The notes: a model not told the origin generated them from the letters alone. A stretch of 37,185 bases of DNA from Beijerinckiaceae bacterium (GCA_019753285.1 JAIELD010000049.1:1-37185); one strand, 5' to 3'; shown: positions 15,601-24,555, numbered from the stretch's first letter. A program made the numbers and translations.

Positions 15601-18523
15601 CCTGGAGGTCGGCGAGCCTCACCGATTTCAGAAGCACGAGATCGTCGCCGCCGAGGCGGATGACGACATCGTTGCCGATCTGGGTCATTCTTGTCTTCAG
15701 CGTGGCGAAGCTGCTCCAGTCGAAGCCGTCGAGGAGCAGAATATCGGCGTCGGTACCCGAGACGGCGAAGTCGGTGATGGTCTTCATCCCTTCGCCCTTC
15801 CTCACCGTGAAGGTGTCGTTGCCGCCGCCGCCCGTGAACGTGTCCGACCCTCTCCCGCCCGTGATGATGTTGTTCGCCGCGTTGCCTGTGATGATGTTGT
15901 CGAGCGCATTGCCCGTGCCGTCGATGGCGTTGGAGCCGGCCAGCGTCAGGTTCTCGAGCGATTGGCTGTTCGAAAGCTGGTAGCTGTACCAGCTCTGGAC
16001 GGTATCGATGCCTTCACCGGCCTGCTCGATGATGGTGGTCGATGTCGCATCCGCCACGATATAGGTGTCGTCGCCCGTCCCGCCGGCGAGCGTGACGGTT
16101 TTGGCGTTGGCCGAAAGCTGGTCGTTGCCGGACGAGCCCAGCAGCGTCGCGCCGACGCTTGATGTCGAGATCCACTTGCTCGGCGCGGCGGATTTGCGAA
16201 CCGCGGCCTCGATCAGGACATTGTCCGCGGTCAGCGCTGAAAGATTGACGAGCTTCAGCGTCAGTGTCTCGCCATTGCCAAGATTGAGGATCGTGTCGCC
16301 GTTGACCTGCCGCGCCGCCGCCATGAGCGCCAAGAAGCTGGCGACGCCGTAGCCGCGCAGATCGATGAAGTCGCCGCTGCTGCCGGGCGTGAAATCGGTG
16401 ATGGTGTCCGATCCGTTGCCGGCTTCGATTATGAATTCGTCGCGGCCAGCGCCGCCGGCAAGAACATCGTCGCCGTCGCCGCCATTGATGATGTCCGCGC
16501 CGGACGTTCCCGTGATCGTGTCGACCGAGTTCAGGAGCTGGAAATTACCGGCAACGAGGCTGTCGATGCTGACGTTCTTCAAGAGCACGGCGTCGCTTGC
16601 GCCGAGCCAGATGATCACGTCGGCGCCAAATTGCGCCATCTGCGTCCTGAGGGCGGCGAAGCTGCTCCAGTTGAAGCCGATGAGTCGCACCGTGTCGGCT
16701 CCTGTTCCAGATGTCACGAAGTCGGTGATCGTCTTCATGCCCTCGCCTCTGGAGACCACGAAGGTGTCGGAGCCGCCGCCGCCCGTGAAGGTGTCCGCGC
16801 CGCCGCCGCCGCGAATGACGTTGTTGCCGGCATTGCCGGTGATCAGATTGTCGAGGCCGTTGCCTGTCGCGTCGATGGCGGCCGTGCCGGCAAGAACGAG
16901 GTTCTCGATCGACTGGTCGGCGGGCAGGACGTAGCTGTACCAGCTCTGGATCGTGTCGTTGCCTTCGCCGGCAGCTTCGATGACCGTGTCGGTCGCGGGA
17001 TCGGACAGGATGTAGATGTCGTCGCCAGGCCCGCCTGCGAGGGTGACATATTTCGCGTTGGCGGAAAGCTGGTCGTTATTGATGGTGCCGGTGAGGGTCG
17101 CATTGGCCGTCGAGGTCGCCAGCCAGTTGCGGGTAGGGCCGCTCGGCGACAGCACGACTTGTCTGACGACATCGTCATGCGTGCCGATCACATCCTTGTT
17201 GACGTAGATGAAGTTGCTCTCGATCAGCTTCGATGCCTGCACGTTGAGCAAAGTGAGGCTGCCGCCATCGGGCAGGGATATGACGGTGTTCGCGCCGACC
17301 TGCTGCGCGGCGGCCATCACGGCCGCGAAGGAGACGAGGCCAAGATCGGTGAGCTGGATGAAATCTCCGTAGGCGCCAGCCGAAAAATCAGCGACCGTGT
17401 CTGAGCCTTGGCCCTTTCGGATGACGAAGGTGTCGCGCCCGCGCCCGCCCGTCAGGTAGTCGTTCGACGCGCCGCCTTCCAGTATGTCGGCCCCGTCGCC
17501 GCCGGTGACGGCGAACTGGAAGTTCCTGCCGCCAAGGTCCGAAAGCGCAACGTTTTTCAGGATGATGCCGTCTCCGTCGCCGAAATCGATGATGGTGTCC
17601 GCACCAACCTGGGTCGCCCGTGCCTTCACCCTTGCAAAATCCGTCACCGCGAATGATTTGAGGCGGATGAGGTCCATGCCGGCTCCGCTCGCAGCGAAGT
17701 CCGTGATCGTGTCGAAGCCGTTGCCCTTCGCGATGATGAAGGTGTCGTTGCCGCCGCCGCCCGTGAGGATGTCATTGCCCCTGCCGCCATCGAGCGTGTT
17801 GGAGCCCGCATTGCCCGTGATGAGATTGTCGAGGCTGTTGCCGGTGCCGGAGATGTTGCCCGCGCCGCCGAGCGTCAGGTTTTCGATCGATTGATCGCTC
17901 GCGAGTTCGAATGTCGACCAGGCGATGACGGTGTCGGTCCCTTCGCCAGCGTTTTCGATGATTCGGACCGAGGCGTCGTTGATGATGTAGGTATCGTCTC
18001 CCGCGCCGCCGACGAGCGTGACGGACTTTGCGCTCGCGGAAAACTGGTCGTTGCCGGCGGCGCCTGCCACAGTCGCCCCCGCGACGTCGGCGGACAGCCA
18101 TCGTGTCGGCTTTGCCGATGCGTGGGCGCTGGATGGTGGAGGGCTTGGCGGCGGCAGCGCGTCCACCACGGGCGGTGTCACGAAGGAAAAATTGGTATCT
18201 GTCAGGTTCGCGGCAGCGACATTGCGCAGCGTCAGCGTCTCGCCGCCCGGTAAGGCTATGACGACATTCGCGCCAATTTGCGTCACGGCGCTGCGCACAT
18301 CCTGCGCGCTCGAAAACTCGGTGGCAACGAAACGAAGGATGTCGCCGCCAGGGCCGGCGTTGAAATCCGTGATCGTATCGGAGCCCTGATCGCCTGTGAC
18401 GATGAAGCTGTCCTGGCCAAGCCCGCCCGTCAGCAGATCGTCACCGGCGCCCCCTGCGATGAGATCGTCGCGGGTGCCTCCGGTAACCAGAAGCTTTGAA
18501 AGTAAAGAGCTTTTTTCCGACAC
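12656..18523 (-). CDS. Giant RTX protein with GH16 endo-beta-glycanase domain (type I secreted)
   Basis: A 1955-residue acidic protein, GTG start with GGGAG seven bases upstream. It has no N-terminal signal peptide but very many Ca2+-binding RTX nonapeptides (GGxGxDxxx), the mark of type I secretion with a C-terminal signal. Residues about 1-130 hold a first RTX block. Three full repeats of about 320 residues start near residues 139, 467 and 784, and a shorter fourth near 1102. Each opens with a Trp or Phe plus Ser/Thr and GATLxGxxGNDQxSAN. A GH16 fold (laminarinase/ExsH/EglC-like) spans about 1303-1545, with catalytic EIDVFE at 1442-1447 (E1442, D1444, E1447). More RTX follows to the C-terminus. 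Its likely job is cutting or remodelling the cell's own EPS outside the cell. No HlyB/HlyD-type exporter is in the window. Confidence 0.93.
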   Translation of the reverse strand: MSEKSSLLSKLLVTGGTRDDLIAGGAGDDLLTGGLGQDSFIVTGDQGSDTITDFNAGPGGDILRFVATEFSSAQDVRSAVTQIGANVVIALPGGETLTLRNVAAANLTDTNFSFVTPPVVDALPPPSPPPSSAHASAKPTRWLSADVAGATVAGAAGNDQFSASAKSVTLVGGAGDDTYIINDASVRIIENAGEGTDTVIAWSTFELASDQSIENLTLGGAGNISGTGNSLDNLITGNAGSNTLDGGRGNDILTGGGGNDTFIIAKGNGFDTITDFAASGAGMDLIRLKSFAVTDFARVKARATQVGADTIIDFGDGDGIILKNVALSDLGGRNFQFAVTGGDGADILEGGASNDYLTGGRGRDTFVIRKGQGSDTVADFSAGAYGDFIQLTDLGLVSFAAVMAAAQQVGANTVISLPDGGSLTLLNVQASKLIESNFIYVNKDVIGTHDDVVRQVVLSPSGPTRNWLATSTANATLTGTINNDQLSANAKYVTLAGGPGDDIYILSDPATDTVIEAAGEGNDTIQSWYSYVLPADQSIENLVLAGTAAIDATGNGLDNLITGNAGNNVIRGGGGADTFTGGGGSDTFVVSRGEGMKTITDFVTSGTGADTVRLIGFNWSSFAALRTQMAQFGADVIIWLGASDAVLLKNVSIDSLVAGNFQLLNSVDTITGTSGADIINGGDGDDVLAGGAGRDEFIIEAGNGSDTITDFTPGSSGDFIDLRGYGVASFLALMAAARQVNGDTILNLGNGETLTLKLVNLSALTADNVLIEAAVRKSAAPSKWISTSSVGATLLGSSGNDQLSANAKTVTLAGGTGDDTYIVADATSTTIIEQAGEGIDTVQSWYSYQLSNSQSLENLTLAGSNAIDGTGNALDNIITGNAANNIITGGRGSDTFTGGGGNDTFTVRKGEGMKTITDFAVSGTDADILLLDGFDWSSFATLKTRMTQIGNDVVIRLGGDDLVLLKSVRLADLQASNFKLKNSVDWVVGTAVGDILNGGDGNDSLTGGGGRDAFVIDAGNGSDTITDFAAGAGGDFLDLRGYPIGDFAKLIASAVQLGADTVLALGNGETLTLKNVVLASLSADNVVFEHTLPTTGFATKSFSSSKAGATLRGTAGNDYFTANTGKIALIGGAGDDTYAVSSQSDLITENEGEGIDTVITFSSIGYKLDETQAIENLTLMGTENSTGWGNSRDNVITGNDGRNNLNGGGGNDILFGRGGADIFLISKGEGSDIIGDFSVGDGDVIELDGFGFKSFADLTGRIAQVGSNVLISLGDGQTLTLQNMQASALDETSFSFILDRSSLVRTFQDNFDTLSLYQGSSGTWLTRYEWSGTNAYSLTTDGSGPIYVDPTFRGLPSTLSPTPLGLNPFSIDGGKLVITTSLLPDAALPYAGGYKYASGLISSEATFAQTYGYFEMKAELPVGSNAWPAFWMLAEDNNWPPEIDVFETFGNASNAIHSGSHSKVPGNAQGDYAIVGDLAGSHAYGVAWTPYTLTFYVDGKMTASYATPADMNKAMYLIANLSVGNNPDPFVSSQLKIDQISAYQLPDYTLENFRLKASGVATTVLAGTSGADIITGTTGNDLLGGNGGDDTLAGGAGDDTYLVFSSASRITEAFGAGIDTVVSTVSWTLGDNLDNLTLSGADAINGTGNLQSNIIIGNDADNVLSGGGGSDVLTGGGGADTFVIAKSDGSDVITDFGAGDLVQLDGYAFSSFDAVRAAMSQHGADTFLALSSFETLVFRNHLIGDFTADDFRLPDALPVSGAPYRIEAGTAASETVFGTASNNYLDGMGGNDILIGGKGDDTYKIYAGTTTTVIEQAGEGVDTVEAYEDFALPDNVENLKAVAWTIKVTGNDGANRIWGTGGGETLNGKGGDDWLFGGAGNDTFVHERGSGFDIIADFHPDAGGGEHDLLLLSGYGADAALTHDGDIWTVHSAGGDDRLRITGVTQLSATDYRFI

Positions 18524-18961
18524 GCCCGTCTCCCACCGATAAGATGAGATAGGGCATAACGGATACGACTAAAGTTCAACTTACGATCGATGCCATAATA
18601 TTATTGATATTTTTTACTTTAGTTAACTCCGAACAAATTACTGAACGATCAGTTGTGCTCAAGTGTATCTCTGCGCGTTGCATCATTTTATCAAAAAATT
18701 AATATTTTTTCTAAGTCTCGGATATGTAAAGCATGTTTTTGATATTATGCGGCGGTGCAACACAAACTGCCTTGACCTCGCCATGATGGACGTACAAGAC
18801 TGCCATCGTACCGCTGCGGTGACCGAGTGAAGGGGCCTGACAGGTTCCGGGCATTGTGGGCATTTTTCGAATTTGACGCGATGACATTGCTCTCCGGATG
18901 ACCGGCATGGCGTTCGCCTGGCCGGCTCGAAACAGCATGTTCATCATCGGAGGAGAGAGCC
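18524..18961. promoter_or_regulatory. Divergent AT-rich promoter region between RTX-GH16 and UDP-glucose dehydrogenase genes
   Basis: A 438-bp gap between two divergent genes. Bases about 18540-18755 are much more AT-rich than the flanks and contain poly-A/T tracts and a 10-bp perfect palindrome ATAATATTAT (18595-18604). A GTTGCAT copy lies at 18677-18683 and TGCAACACAAA at 18756-18766; both recur in the promoter region at 24556-24799. The side near the dehydrogenase (18767-18961) is GC-rich and may be a long leader. No certain -35/-10 pair can be named by eye. Confidence 0.5.
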
Positions 18962-20317
18962 GTGAAAATCGCGATGATTGGTTCCGGATATGTGGGTCTG
19001 GTTTCGGGCGTATGTTTCGCCGACTTCGGTCATGAGGTGCGCTGCGTCGATCAGCATGCCGGCAAGATCGAGGCGCTGAACGCCGGCAAGATTCCGATCT
19101 ATGAGCCGGGGCTGGAGGCGATCGTCGCCAAGAATGCCGCCGACAAGCGCCTTTCCTTCACCACGGATCTCAAATCGGCCGTCAGCGACGCCGATGTCGT
19201 GTTCATCGCGGTCGGCACGCCCTCTAGGCGCGGCGACGGCTTTGCCGATTTGAGCTACGTCTACGCTGCGGCGCGCGAGATCGCGCATGCCTTGACGCAT
19301 TATACCGTGATCGTCACCAAATCGACGGTGCCGGTCGGTACCGGCGACGAGATCGAACGCATCATCAGGGAAACCCGCCCCGATGCCGAATTCGCCGTCG
19401 TCTCGAACCCCGAGTTCCTGCGCGAGGGTTCGGCGATCATCGATTTCAAGAAGCCCGACCGCATCGTCATCGGCGCGGAGGATGAGCGCGCACGGCAGGT
19501 GATGGCCGAGGTCTACCGGCCGCTCTATCTCAACAACGCGCCGATCCTCAACATCAGCCGCCGCACCGCCGAGTTGACCAAATACGCAGCAAACGCGTTC
19601 CTCGCGACCAAGATCACCTTCATCAACGAGATGGCGGACCTGTGCGAGCAGGTCGGTGCCAATGTTCAGGACGTCGCGCGTGGCATGGGCCTCGACAACC
19701 GCATCGGCTCCAAGTTTCTCCATGCAGGCCCTGGCTATGGCGGCTCGTGTTTCCCGAAGGATACTGTCGCGCTCATCAAGACGGCGCAGGACTACGGCGC
19801 GCCGATCCGCATCGTCGAGACGGTGGCCGCCGTCAACGAACAGCGCAAGCGCGGCATGGCGCGTCGCGTCATCCAGGCCTGCGGCGGAGACGTGCGCGGC
19901 AGGACGATCGCGGTGCTCGGCCTCACCTTCAAGCCGAACACGGATGACATGCGCGATGCGCCTTCGCTCGCCATCGTCGCCGCGCTGCAGGATGCTGGCG
20001 CGTCGATCAAGGCGTATGATCCGGAAGGCATCGAACAGGCGCGTCTGATCATGCAGGACGTCGCCTTCTGCGCCAACGCATATGAATGTGTCGAGGATGC
20101 CGACGCGCTCGTGATCGTTACCGAGTGGGACGCCTTCCGCGCGCTCGACTTCCCGCGCATCAAGAGCTTGATGAAAGCGCCGGTGCTGGTCGATCTGCGC
20201 AACATCTACCGGCCGGACGACATCCGCTCGAAGGGCTTCACCTATGTGGATGTCGGGCGCGGCACTCCACAGCAGGCAGCCGACAAGCGCGACATCAAGG
20301 TCGGCGAAGCAGCCTGA
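18962..20317 (+). CDS. ugd: UDP-glucose 6-dehydrogenase
   Basis: A 451-residue cytoplasmic enzyme that oxidises UDP-glucose twice with NAD+ to UDP-glucuronate. The start is a GTG with GGAGGAGA about 6 bp upstream. The NAD-binding loop is GSGYVGLVSG at residues 7-16. The substrate half follows, with the catalytic cysteine in GYGGSCFPKD (C263) and the C-terminal UDP-binding domain beginning at about AVLGLTFKPNTDDMRDAPS. Length and motifs are those of a normal active enzyme. With the next gene it makes UDP-xylose from UDP-glucose; UDP-glucuronate may itself be an EPS precursor. Confidence 0.96.
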   Translation: MKIAMIGSGYVGLVSGVCFADFGHEVRCVDQHAGKIEALNAGKIPIYEPGLEAIVAKNAADKRLSFTTDLKSAVSDADVVFIAVGTPSRRGDGFADLSYVYAAAREIAHALTHYTVIVTKSTVPVGTGDEIERIIRETRPDAEFAVVSNPEFLREGSAIIDFKKPDRIVIGAEDERARQVMAEVYRPLYLNNAPILNISRRTAELTKYAANAFLATKITFINEMADLCEQVGANVQDVARGMGLDNRIGSKFLHAGPGYGGSCFPKDTVALIKTAQDYGAPIRIVETVAAVNEQRKRGMARRVIQACGGDVRGRTIAVLGLTFKPNTDDMRDAPSLAIVAALQDAGASIKAYDPEGIEQARLIMQDVAFCANAYECVEDADALVIVTEWDAFRALDFPRIKSLMKAPVLVDLRNIYRPDDIRSKGFTYVDVGRGTPQQAADKRDIKVGEAA

Positions 20318-20443
20318 GGCTGCCGGCGCGGCCGCCGGCTCGAGCTTTCCAACACGGCCGATCCTTGCCGGGATGGGCCCTATCCCCCGCAGCATGCTGC
20401 GGCCTTTGCTGGCCGGAGCCCGAGACCTCATAGGGATCAGCCA

Positions 20444-21397
20444 ATGTCTTCATACACCAATACGGCCCTCGTCACCGGCGGCGCGGGCTTCATCGGGTCC
20501 CATCTCTGCGAAAAACTTCTGGCGCGCGGCACCAGCGTCCTGTGCATCGACAATTATTACACCGGCACGCGGCAGAACATCCTTCATCTGCTCGACGATC
20601 CGCATTTCGAGGTGATGCGGCACGACATCACCTTCCCCCTCTATGTCGAGGTCTCCAGCGTCTTCAATCTCGCCTGCCCGGCCTCGCCCGTGCATTACCA
20701 GCGCGACCCGGTGCAGACGACAAAGGTCAGCGTACACGGGTCGATCAACATGCTCGGCCTCGCCAAGCGCCTCAATGCGCCTATCCTGCAGGCCTCCACC
20801 AGCGAGGTCTACGGCGATCCGCTGGTGCACCCGCAGCCGGAGACCTATTGGGGCAACGTCAACACGGTCGGCCCGCGCGCCTGCTACGACGAAGGCAAGC
20901 GCTGCGCCGAGACGCTGTTCTTCGATTATTGGCGGCAGCACAGGCTTTCCATCAAGGTCGCCCGCATCTTCAACACCTATGGGCCGCGCATGCACCCCAA
21001 TGACGGGCGCGTCGTCTCGAATTTCATCGTCCAGGCGCTGAAGGGCGAGCCGATCACCATTTTCGGGACCGGTGAGCAGACCCGCTCCTTCTGCTACGTC
21101 GATGATCTCGTCGACGGGCTGATCGCCCTGATGGACACTTCCGACGACGTCACCGGGCCGATCAATCTCGGCAATCCGGGCGAGTTCACGATGGTGCAGC
21201 TTGCCGAAGCGATCATCCGCAAGACCAATTCCCGTTCGACGCTGACCTTCAAGCCGCTGCCGACCGACGACCCGCAGCAGCGCAAGCCAGATATCTCGCG
21301 CGCCAAGGACGCACTCGCCTGGGAGCCGAAAATTCCGCTCGAGGAAGGGCTCGACCGCACGATCCATTATTTCAGGAAGCTGCTCAACGGCGGCTGA
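20444..21397 (+). CDS. uxs: UDP-glucuronate decarboxylase (UDP-xylose synthase)
   Basis: A 317-residue extended SDR. It carries the NAD-binding GGAGFIGSH motif (residues 12-20), the UXS-typical [20 protein letters not shown], active-site YDEGK (Y148, K152), and [21 protein letters not shown]. These motifs separate UXS from UDP-glucose epimerase and dTDP-glucose dehydratase. It converts UDP-glucuronate to UDP-xylose with bound NAD+. It follows ugd by 126 bp and precedes a GH10 enzyme, so the polymer made here probably contains xylose. Confidence 0.95.
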   Translation: MSSYTNTALVTGGAGFIGSHLCEKLLARGTSVLCIDNYYTGTRQNILHLLDDPHFEVMRHDITFPLYVEVSSVFNLACPASPVHYQRDPVQTTKVSVHGSINMLGLAKRLNAPILQASTSEVYGDPLVHPQPETYWGNVNTVGPRACYDEGKRCAETLFFDYWRQHRLSIKVARIFNTYGPRMHPNDGRVVSNFIVQALKGEPITIFGTGEQTRSFCYVDDLVDGLIALMDTSDDVTGPINLGNPGEFTMVQLAEAIIRKTNSRSTLTFKPLPTDDPQQRKPDISRAKDALAWEPKIPLEEGLDRTIHYFRKLLNGG

Positions 21398-21519
21398 GAC
21401 GGGTGGTCTGCGACGGCGCGTCTCATGAAATCCATGAGTCCGCGTCACTTTCGCCGCATTGCCGGGACGATCCTTCGCCGGGAGGGCGCTTCGTCCGACC
21501 GGAGATCAAGGGAGCGGTC

Positions 21520-22644
21520 ATGACTGGGAACGGACTTTCGCGGCGATCTCTGTTCGCGCTCGGCGGGGCCGGCACCGTTGCAGCCGTAGCAGGGGACGCG
21601 CCGGCCATCGCCGCGCCTCCGAGCGCCTGTGCCGAAGATTACGCCGCGCTGCCGCCGCTGAAGAGGCGGCCCTCCGCTTGGGGCACGCTCTTCGGCGCGA
21701 CGAGCAATGCCAGCCGCATCCCCAAGGAGCAGGCCTATTTCGCGCGCTTGGCGTCCGAAGTCGATCTCTATACGCCGGAAAGCAATTTCCAGTGGTCGCT
21801 GATGGAGACCGCGAAGGGAAAATGGGATTTTCGCACGACGGACATCGCCGCCGGGTTCGCGCGCGCCAATAAGATCGGCATGGTCGGGCACGCGCTGGTC
21901 TATTTCTATTTCGTGCCGGCCTGGCTGAAGGCGGAGACGGATGCTGACACCATCTCGCAGGCGATCAGCGAACGCGTATCGCAGACGATGGGACGCTATC
22001 GCAGTCAGATCGCGCGGTGGGACGTCGTCAACGAGCCGCTGCGCATCGCCGACGGTCTCGACGGCGATCTCCGGCGCTTCTCGTTCCAGCAGGCGCTCGG
22101 CGAAAAGTTCATCGATCTTGCGTTCGCCGAAGCCAAGCGGACCGATCCTTCCGTGCTGCTCTGCCTCAACGAGGCGGAATTCGAGTATCAGGAACCGGGG
22201 CAGCTTCGAAAGCGCGACAGCCTGCTCGCGTTGTTGAGGCGCTTGAAGGAGCGCGGCGCGCCCGTCGACGTCCTCGGCCTTCAATCGCATCTCTACGCGG
22301 ACAAGCCGCTCGACATCACGGGGCTGCAGTCCTTCCTCAAGGACGTAAGCCGGCTCGGCATCAAGCTCGCCGTGACGGAGCTCGATGTTTGCGATGACAA
22401 GTTGCCCGCCGATCCCGATACGCGCGACATGATGGTCGCGGACCATGCCCGCCGGTATCTCGATGTCGTGCGCTCCAGCGGCGAGCTCGTCAGCGTGACG
22501 ACATGGGGCTTCAGCGATCGTTACACCTGGCTCGACATGTGGCATGTGCGCAAGGACGGCATGCCGCTGCGGCCGCTGGCCTTCGATTTCGATCTCAGGC
22601 GAAAACGCCTCTGGAAGGCGATCGCCGACATCGTCAAGGCGTGA
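21520..22644 (+). CDS. Tat-exported GH10 endo-beta-1,4-xylanase-type glycosidase
   Basis: A 374-residue protein starting at ATG 21520, which has AAGGGAG six bases upstream; the frame is open to 21403 but lacks a start signal there. The N-terminus is a twin-arginine signal (LSRRSLFALGG, then an alanine-rich stretch and AIAAP). A single GH10 (beta/alpha)8 domain follows: the general acid/base is in WDVVNEP (E172), the nucleophile in VTELDV (E287), and the late motif is TTWGFSDRYTWL. No carbohydrate-binding module is present. Family members cut beta-1,4-xylosidic or mixed glucan/xylan chains with retention. Beside UDP-xylose synthesis genes and without other xylan-use genes, processing of the cell's own polysaccharide is more likely than plant xylan feeding. 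Confidence 0.93.
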   Translation: MTGNGLSRRSLFALGGAGTVAAVAGDAPAIAAPPSACAEDYAALPPLKRRPSAWGTLFGATSNASRIPKEQAYFARLASEVDLYTPESNFQWSLMETAKGKWDFRTTDIAAGFARANKIGMVGHALVYFYFVPAWLKAETDADTISQAISERVSQTMGRYRSQIARWDVVNEPLRIADGLDGDLRRFSFQQALGEKFIDLAFAEAKRTDPSVLLCLNEAEFEYQEPGQLRKRDSLLALLRRLKERGAPVDVLGLQSHLYADKPLDITGLQSFLKDVSRLGIKLAVTELDVCDDKLPADPDTRDMMVADHARRYLDVVRSSGELVSVTTWGFSDRYTWLDMWHVRKDGMPLRPLAFDFDLRRKRLWKAIADIVKA

Positions 22645-22656
22645 CCGTCTATCCGG

Positions 22657-24555
22657 TCAACGGATGAGGTTCCGTTCGCGTAGCCGCTCTGCCACGAGCG
22701 CCGAGCCGGCACGGGTCAGATGGCCGTAATCGAACTGGATGGGTCGGCCTTGCCTGTCGAGCGTGATGCAGGCATGCCGCTCGCATAGCAGATCGACCAG
22801 CGACAGGTAGCGCGCGCCGTGCCCCCCGACGAAAGTACCCAGCGCCGCGTCGATCGCCTCTGTCTCTCGATTGCGGTTGCGTCTCACCCATTCATCATCG
22901 CCGCGCAACACCGCATCGGCGAGCAGACGTGGCAGCGGGTAGGCATATTCGACGATCGGCCCGATCACGGTGACCTTGCGCCTGGCGCTGGCCAGACGAT
23001 CGAGCGTTTCGCCGAGCGCTTCGAAATCCCGCATTTTCCAGCGCGCGGCGAGGATGATTTCGTCCGGCGGAGGCTCCGTCAATGCGCGGTCGAGCGCTGC
23101 CTTCACCACGGCGTCGCAGAGCGGCAGCGCCACAAGGCTCCGGCGCCAGACCGGGGCACAGCCGCTGCCGGTTGCCTGCTCCACATTGAGCGTGGGGTTC
23201 GCGTCCTGCAGGCCGGACCAGAGATGCGCCGCATGACTGTCGCCGATCAGCAGCACGTTCCGCTTCTGCTCCGCCGCGCGAAGGCAGGCTGGATCGAGGG
23301 GCGTGCTGCTGCCGGCATCCTCGAAGATGAAGCATCGGCCCGGCCTGAGATGCGAGAAATCAACCGCTACGCTCGCCTTCAGCGCCAGCGCCTGTTCGGG
23401 ATACCGGCTTGCAAAGCCGCCGCTCAGGATGGTTGCCGTTGCGGCGGCGATGAGGCAGGCCGTAGCCGCCGCGGCGCTTGCCGCGACGAGGCCGAAGCCG
23501 ACGCTGCGGGAGGCGCGGCGCATCGGGCGTTCGACGAGCCAATAGGTCACGATCGCCAGCAGGAGAGCGATGGCCACGATGCCAAGCTTGGCCGAGAGAT
23601 GCGCGCTGTCGCCGAAGACGATTGCGTTCTGGCGCTGGAAGACGAGCAGCGGCCAATGCCAGAGATAAAGCGAATAGGAGACGAGGCCGATGCCGCGCAT
23701 GGGCAGGCAGCCGAGCGCGCGCGAGACGGGGTTGGGTGTAGCGCCGGCGAGAATGATCGCGGCTGCGCCAAGGCAAGGCAAGAGGGCTGCGTATCCTGGA
23801 AACGGCGTCGTCTCGTCGTAGGCGAGCACCGCGAGAAGGATGGCGGTGATGCCGGCAAGGCATAGCGCCGCGGCAAGGAGAGGGCTGGCCAGCGGCGTTG
23901 TCCTGCCAGGCATCGCGGCCGCGAGAGCCGCGCCGAGCCCAAGCTCCCAGGCGCGGAATGGCAGCAGATAGAAGGCGGCGCTCCGATCGAGCGGCGTCAT
24001 GGCGAGGCAGAGCGCGAATGACGCAAGGCTCGTCAGGCCAAGTGCGAGCGGCAGACGGGTCGGAGCGAATTTCCAGAACGTGGCGAGAACAAAGGGCATC
24101 ACGAGGTAGAACTGCTCCTCCACGCCAAGAGACCAGGTGTGGAGAAGCGGTTTGGCCGCAGCAGCCTCGTCGAAATAGCCGGCGGTTGCGTAAAAATAGA
24201 CATTCGCCGCCGAGAGCGCCGCGCCGATCAGGCTCTGCGAAAACGCGATGATCTCATCCGGATAGAAGTAGCGCAGGGAAAGACACGCCGTCGCCACGAG
24301 CACGACAAAAAGCGCCGGCAGAATTCTGCTCAATCTGCGACGATAGAAATCCGCCAGTCGCAAGCTGCCGAAAGCCTGGAGATCGACCAGCAAAATCGAG
24401 GTGATCAGATAGCCGGATATGACGAAAAAGACATCGACGCCGACATAGCCGCCATGGATGAAATTGATCTCGGCATGGAAGGCGACGACGGCTCCGACGG
24501 CGATTGCCCGCAGCCCGTCAATGTCGGCCCGGTACGTCAAAGCCGTGTTTTGCAT
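22657..24555 (-). CDS. Acyltransferase 3 family O-acetylase with C-terminal SGNH domain (OafA-like)
   Basis: A 632-residue inner-membrane enzyme. The ATG at 24555 is chosen because GGAGG lies seven bases upstream; the frame extends to 24582. Residues about 5-360 are the acyltransferase-3 domain with roughly ten membrane segments: YRADIDGLRAIAV, FHAE, and LHTWSLGVEEQFYLVMP. The C-terminal part (about 385-632) is a periplasmic SGNH hydrolase-like domain with GDSH (D439, S440) and a late DYGHLT. Such proteins pass acetyl groups from cytoplasmic acetyl-CoA to sugars in the periplasm, so it probably O-acetylates the EPS. It converges on the GH10 gene (12 bp apart) and is divergent from the priming transferase. 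Confidence 0.93.
   Translation of the reverse strand: MQNTALTYRADIDGLRAIAVGAVVAFHAEINFIHGGYVGVDVFFVISGYLITSILLVDLQAFGSLRLADFYRRRLSRILPALFVVLVATACLSLRYFYPDEIIAFSQSLIGAALSAANVYFYATAGYFDEAAAAKPLLHTWSLGVEEQFYLVMPFVLATFWKFAPTRLPLALGLTSLASFALCLAMTPLDRSAAFYLLPFRAWELGLGAALAAAMPGRTTPLASPLLAAALCLAGITAILLAVLAYDETTPFPGYAALLPCLGAAAIILAGATPNPVSRALGCLPMRGIGLVSYSLYLWHWPLLVFQRQNAIVFGDSAHLSAKLGIVAIALLLAIVTYWLVERPMRRASRSVGFGLVAASAAAATACLIAAATATILSGGFASRYPEQALALKASVAVDFSHLRPGRCFIFEDAGSSTPLDPACLRAAEQKRNVLLIGDSHAAHLWSGLQDANPTLNVEQATGSGCAPVWRRSLVALPLCDAVVKAALDRALTEPPPDEIILAARWKMRDFEALGETLDRLASARRKVTVIGPIVEYAYPLPRLLADAVLRGDDEWVRRNRNRETEAIDAALGTFVGGHGARYLSLVDLLCERHACITLDRQGRPIQFDYGHLTRAGSALVAERLRERNLIR

Noticed and set aside
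12656..18523. Dense GCCGCCGCC and GTCG repeats that look like a repeat array
   Set aside because: They are spaced in codon phase and encode RTX Gly/Asp repeats; spacers are not unique sequences as in CRISPR.
18711..18947. 78-codon minus-strand frame upstream of ugd
   Set aside because: No ribosome site, no recognisable motif, and it covers the ugd leader; codon composition is not convincing.
20322..20339. GCCGGC-N6-GCCGGC hairpin after ugd as a terminator
   Set aside because: No T-tract follows, and uxs downstream is expected to be cotranscribed; GCCGGC is a common palindrome in this GC content.
18944..20431. 495-codon open frame antisense to ugd
   Set aside because: It is the mirror of a well-conserved gene in GC-rich DNA, has no recognisable domain and is rich in Arg/Asp/His as such shadows are.
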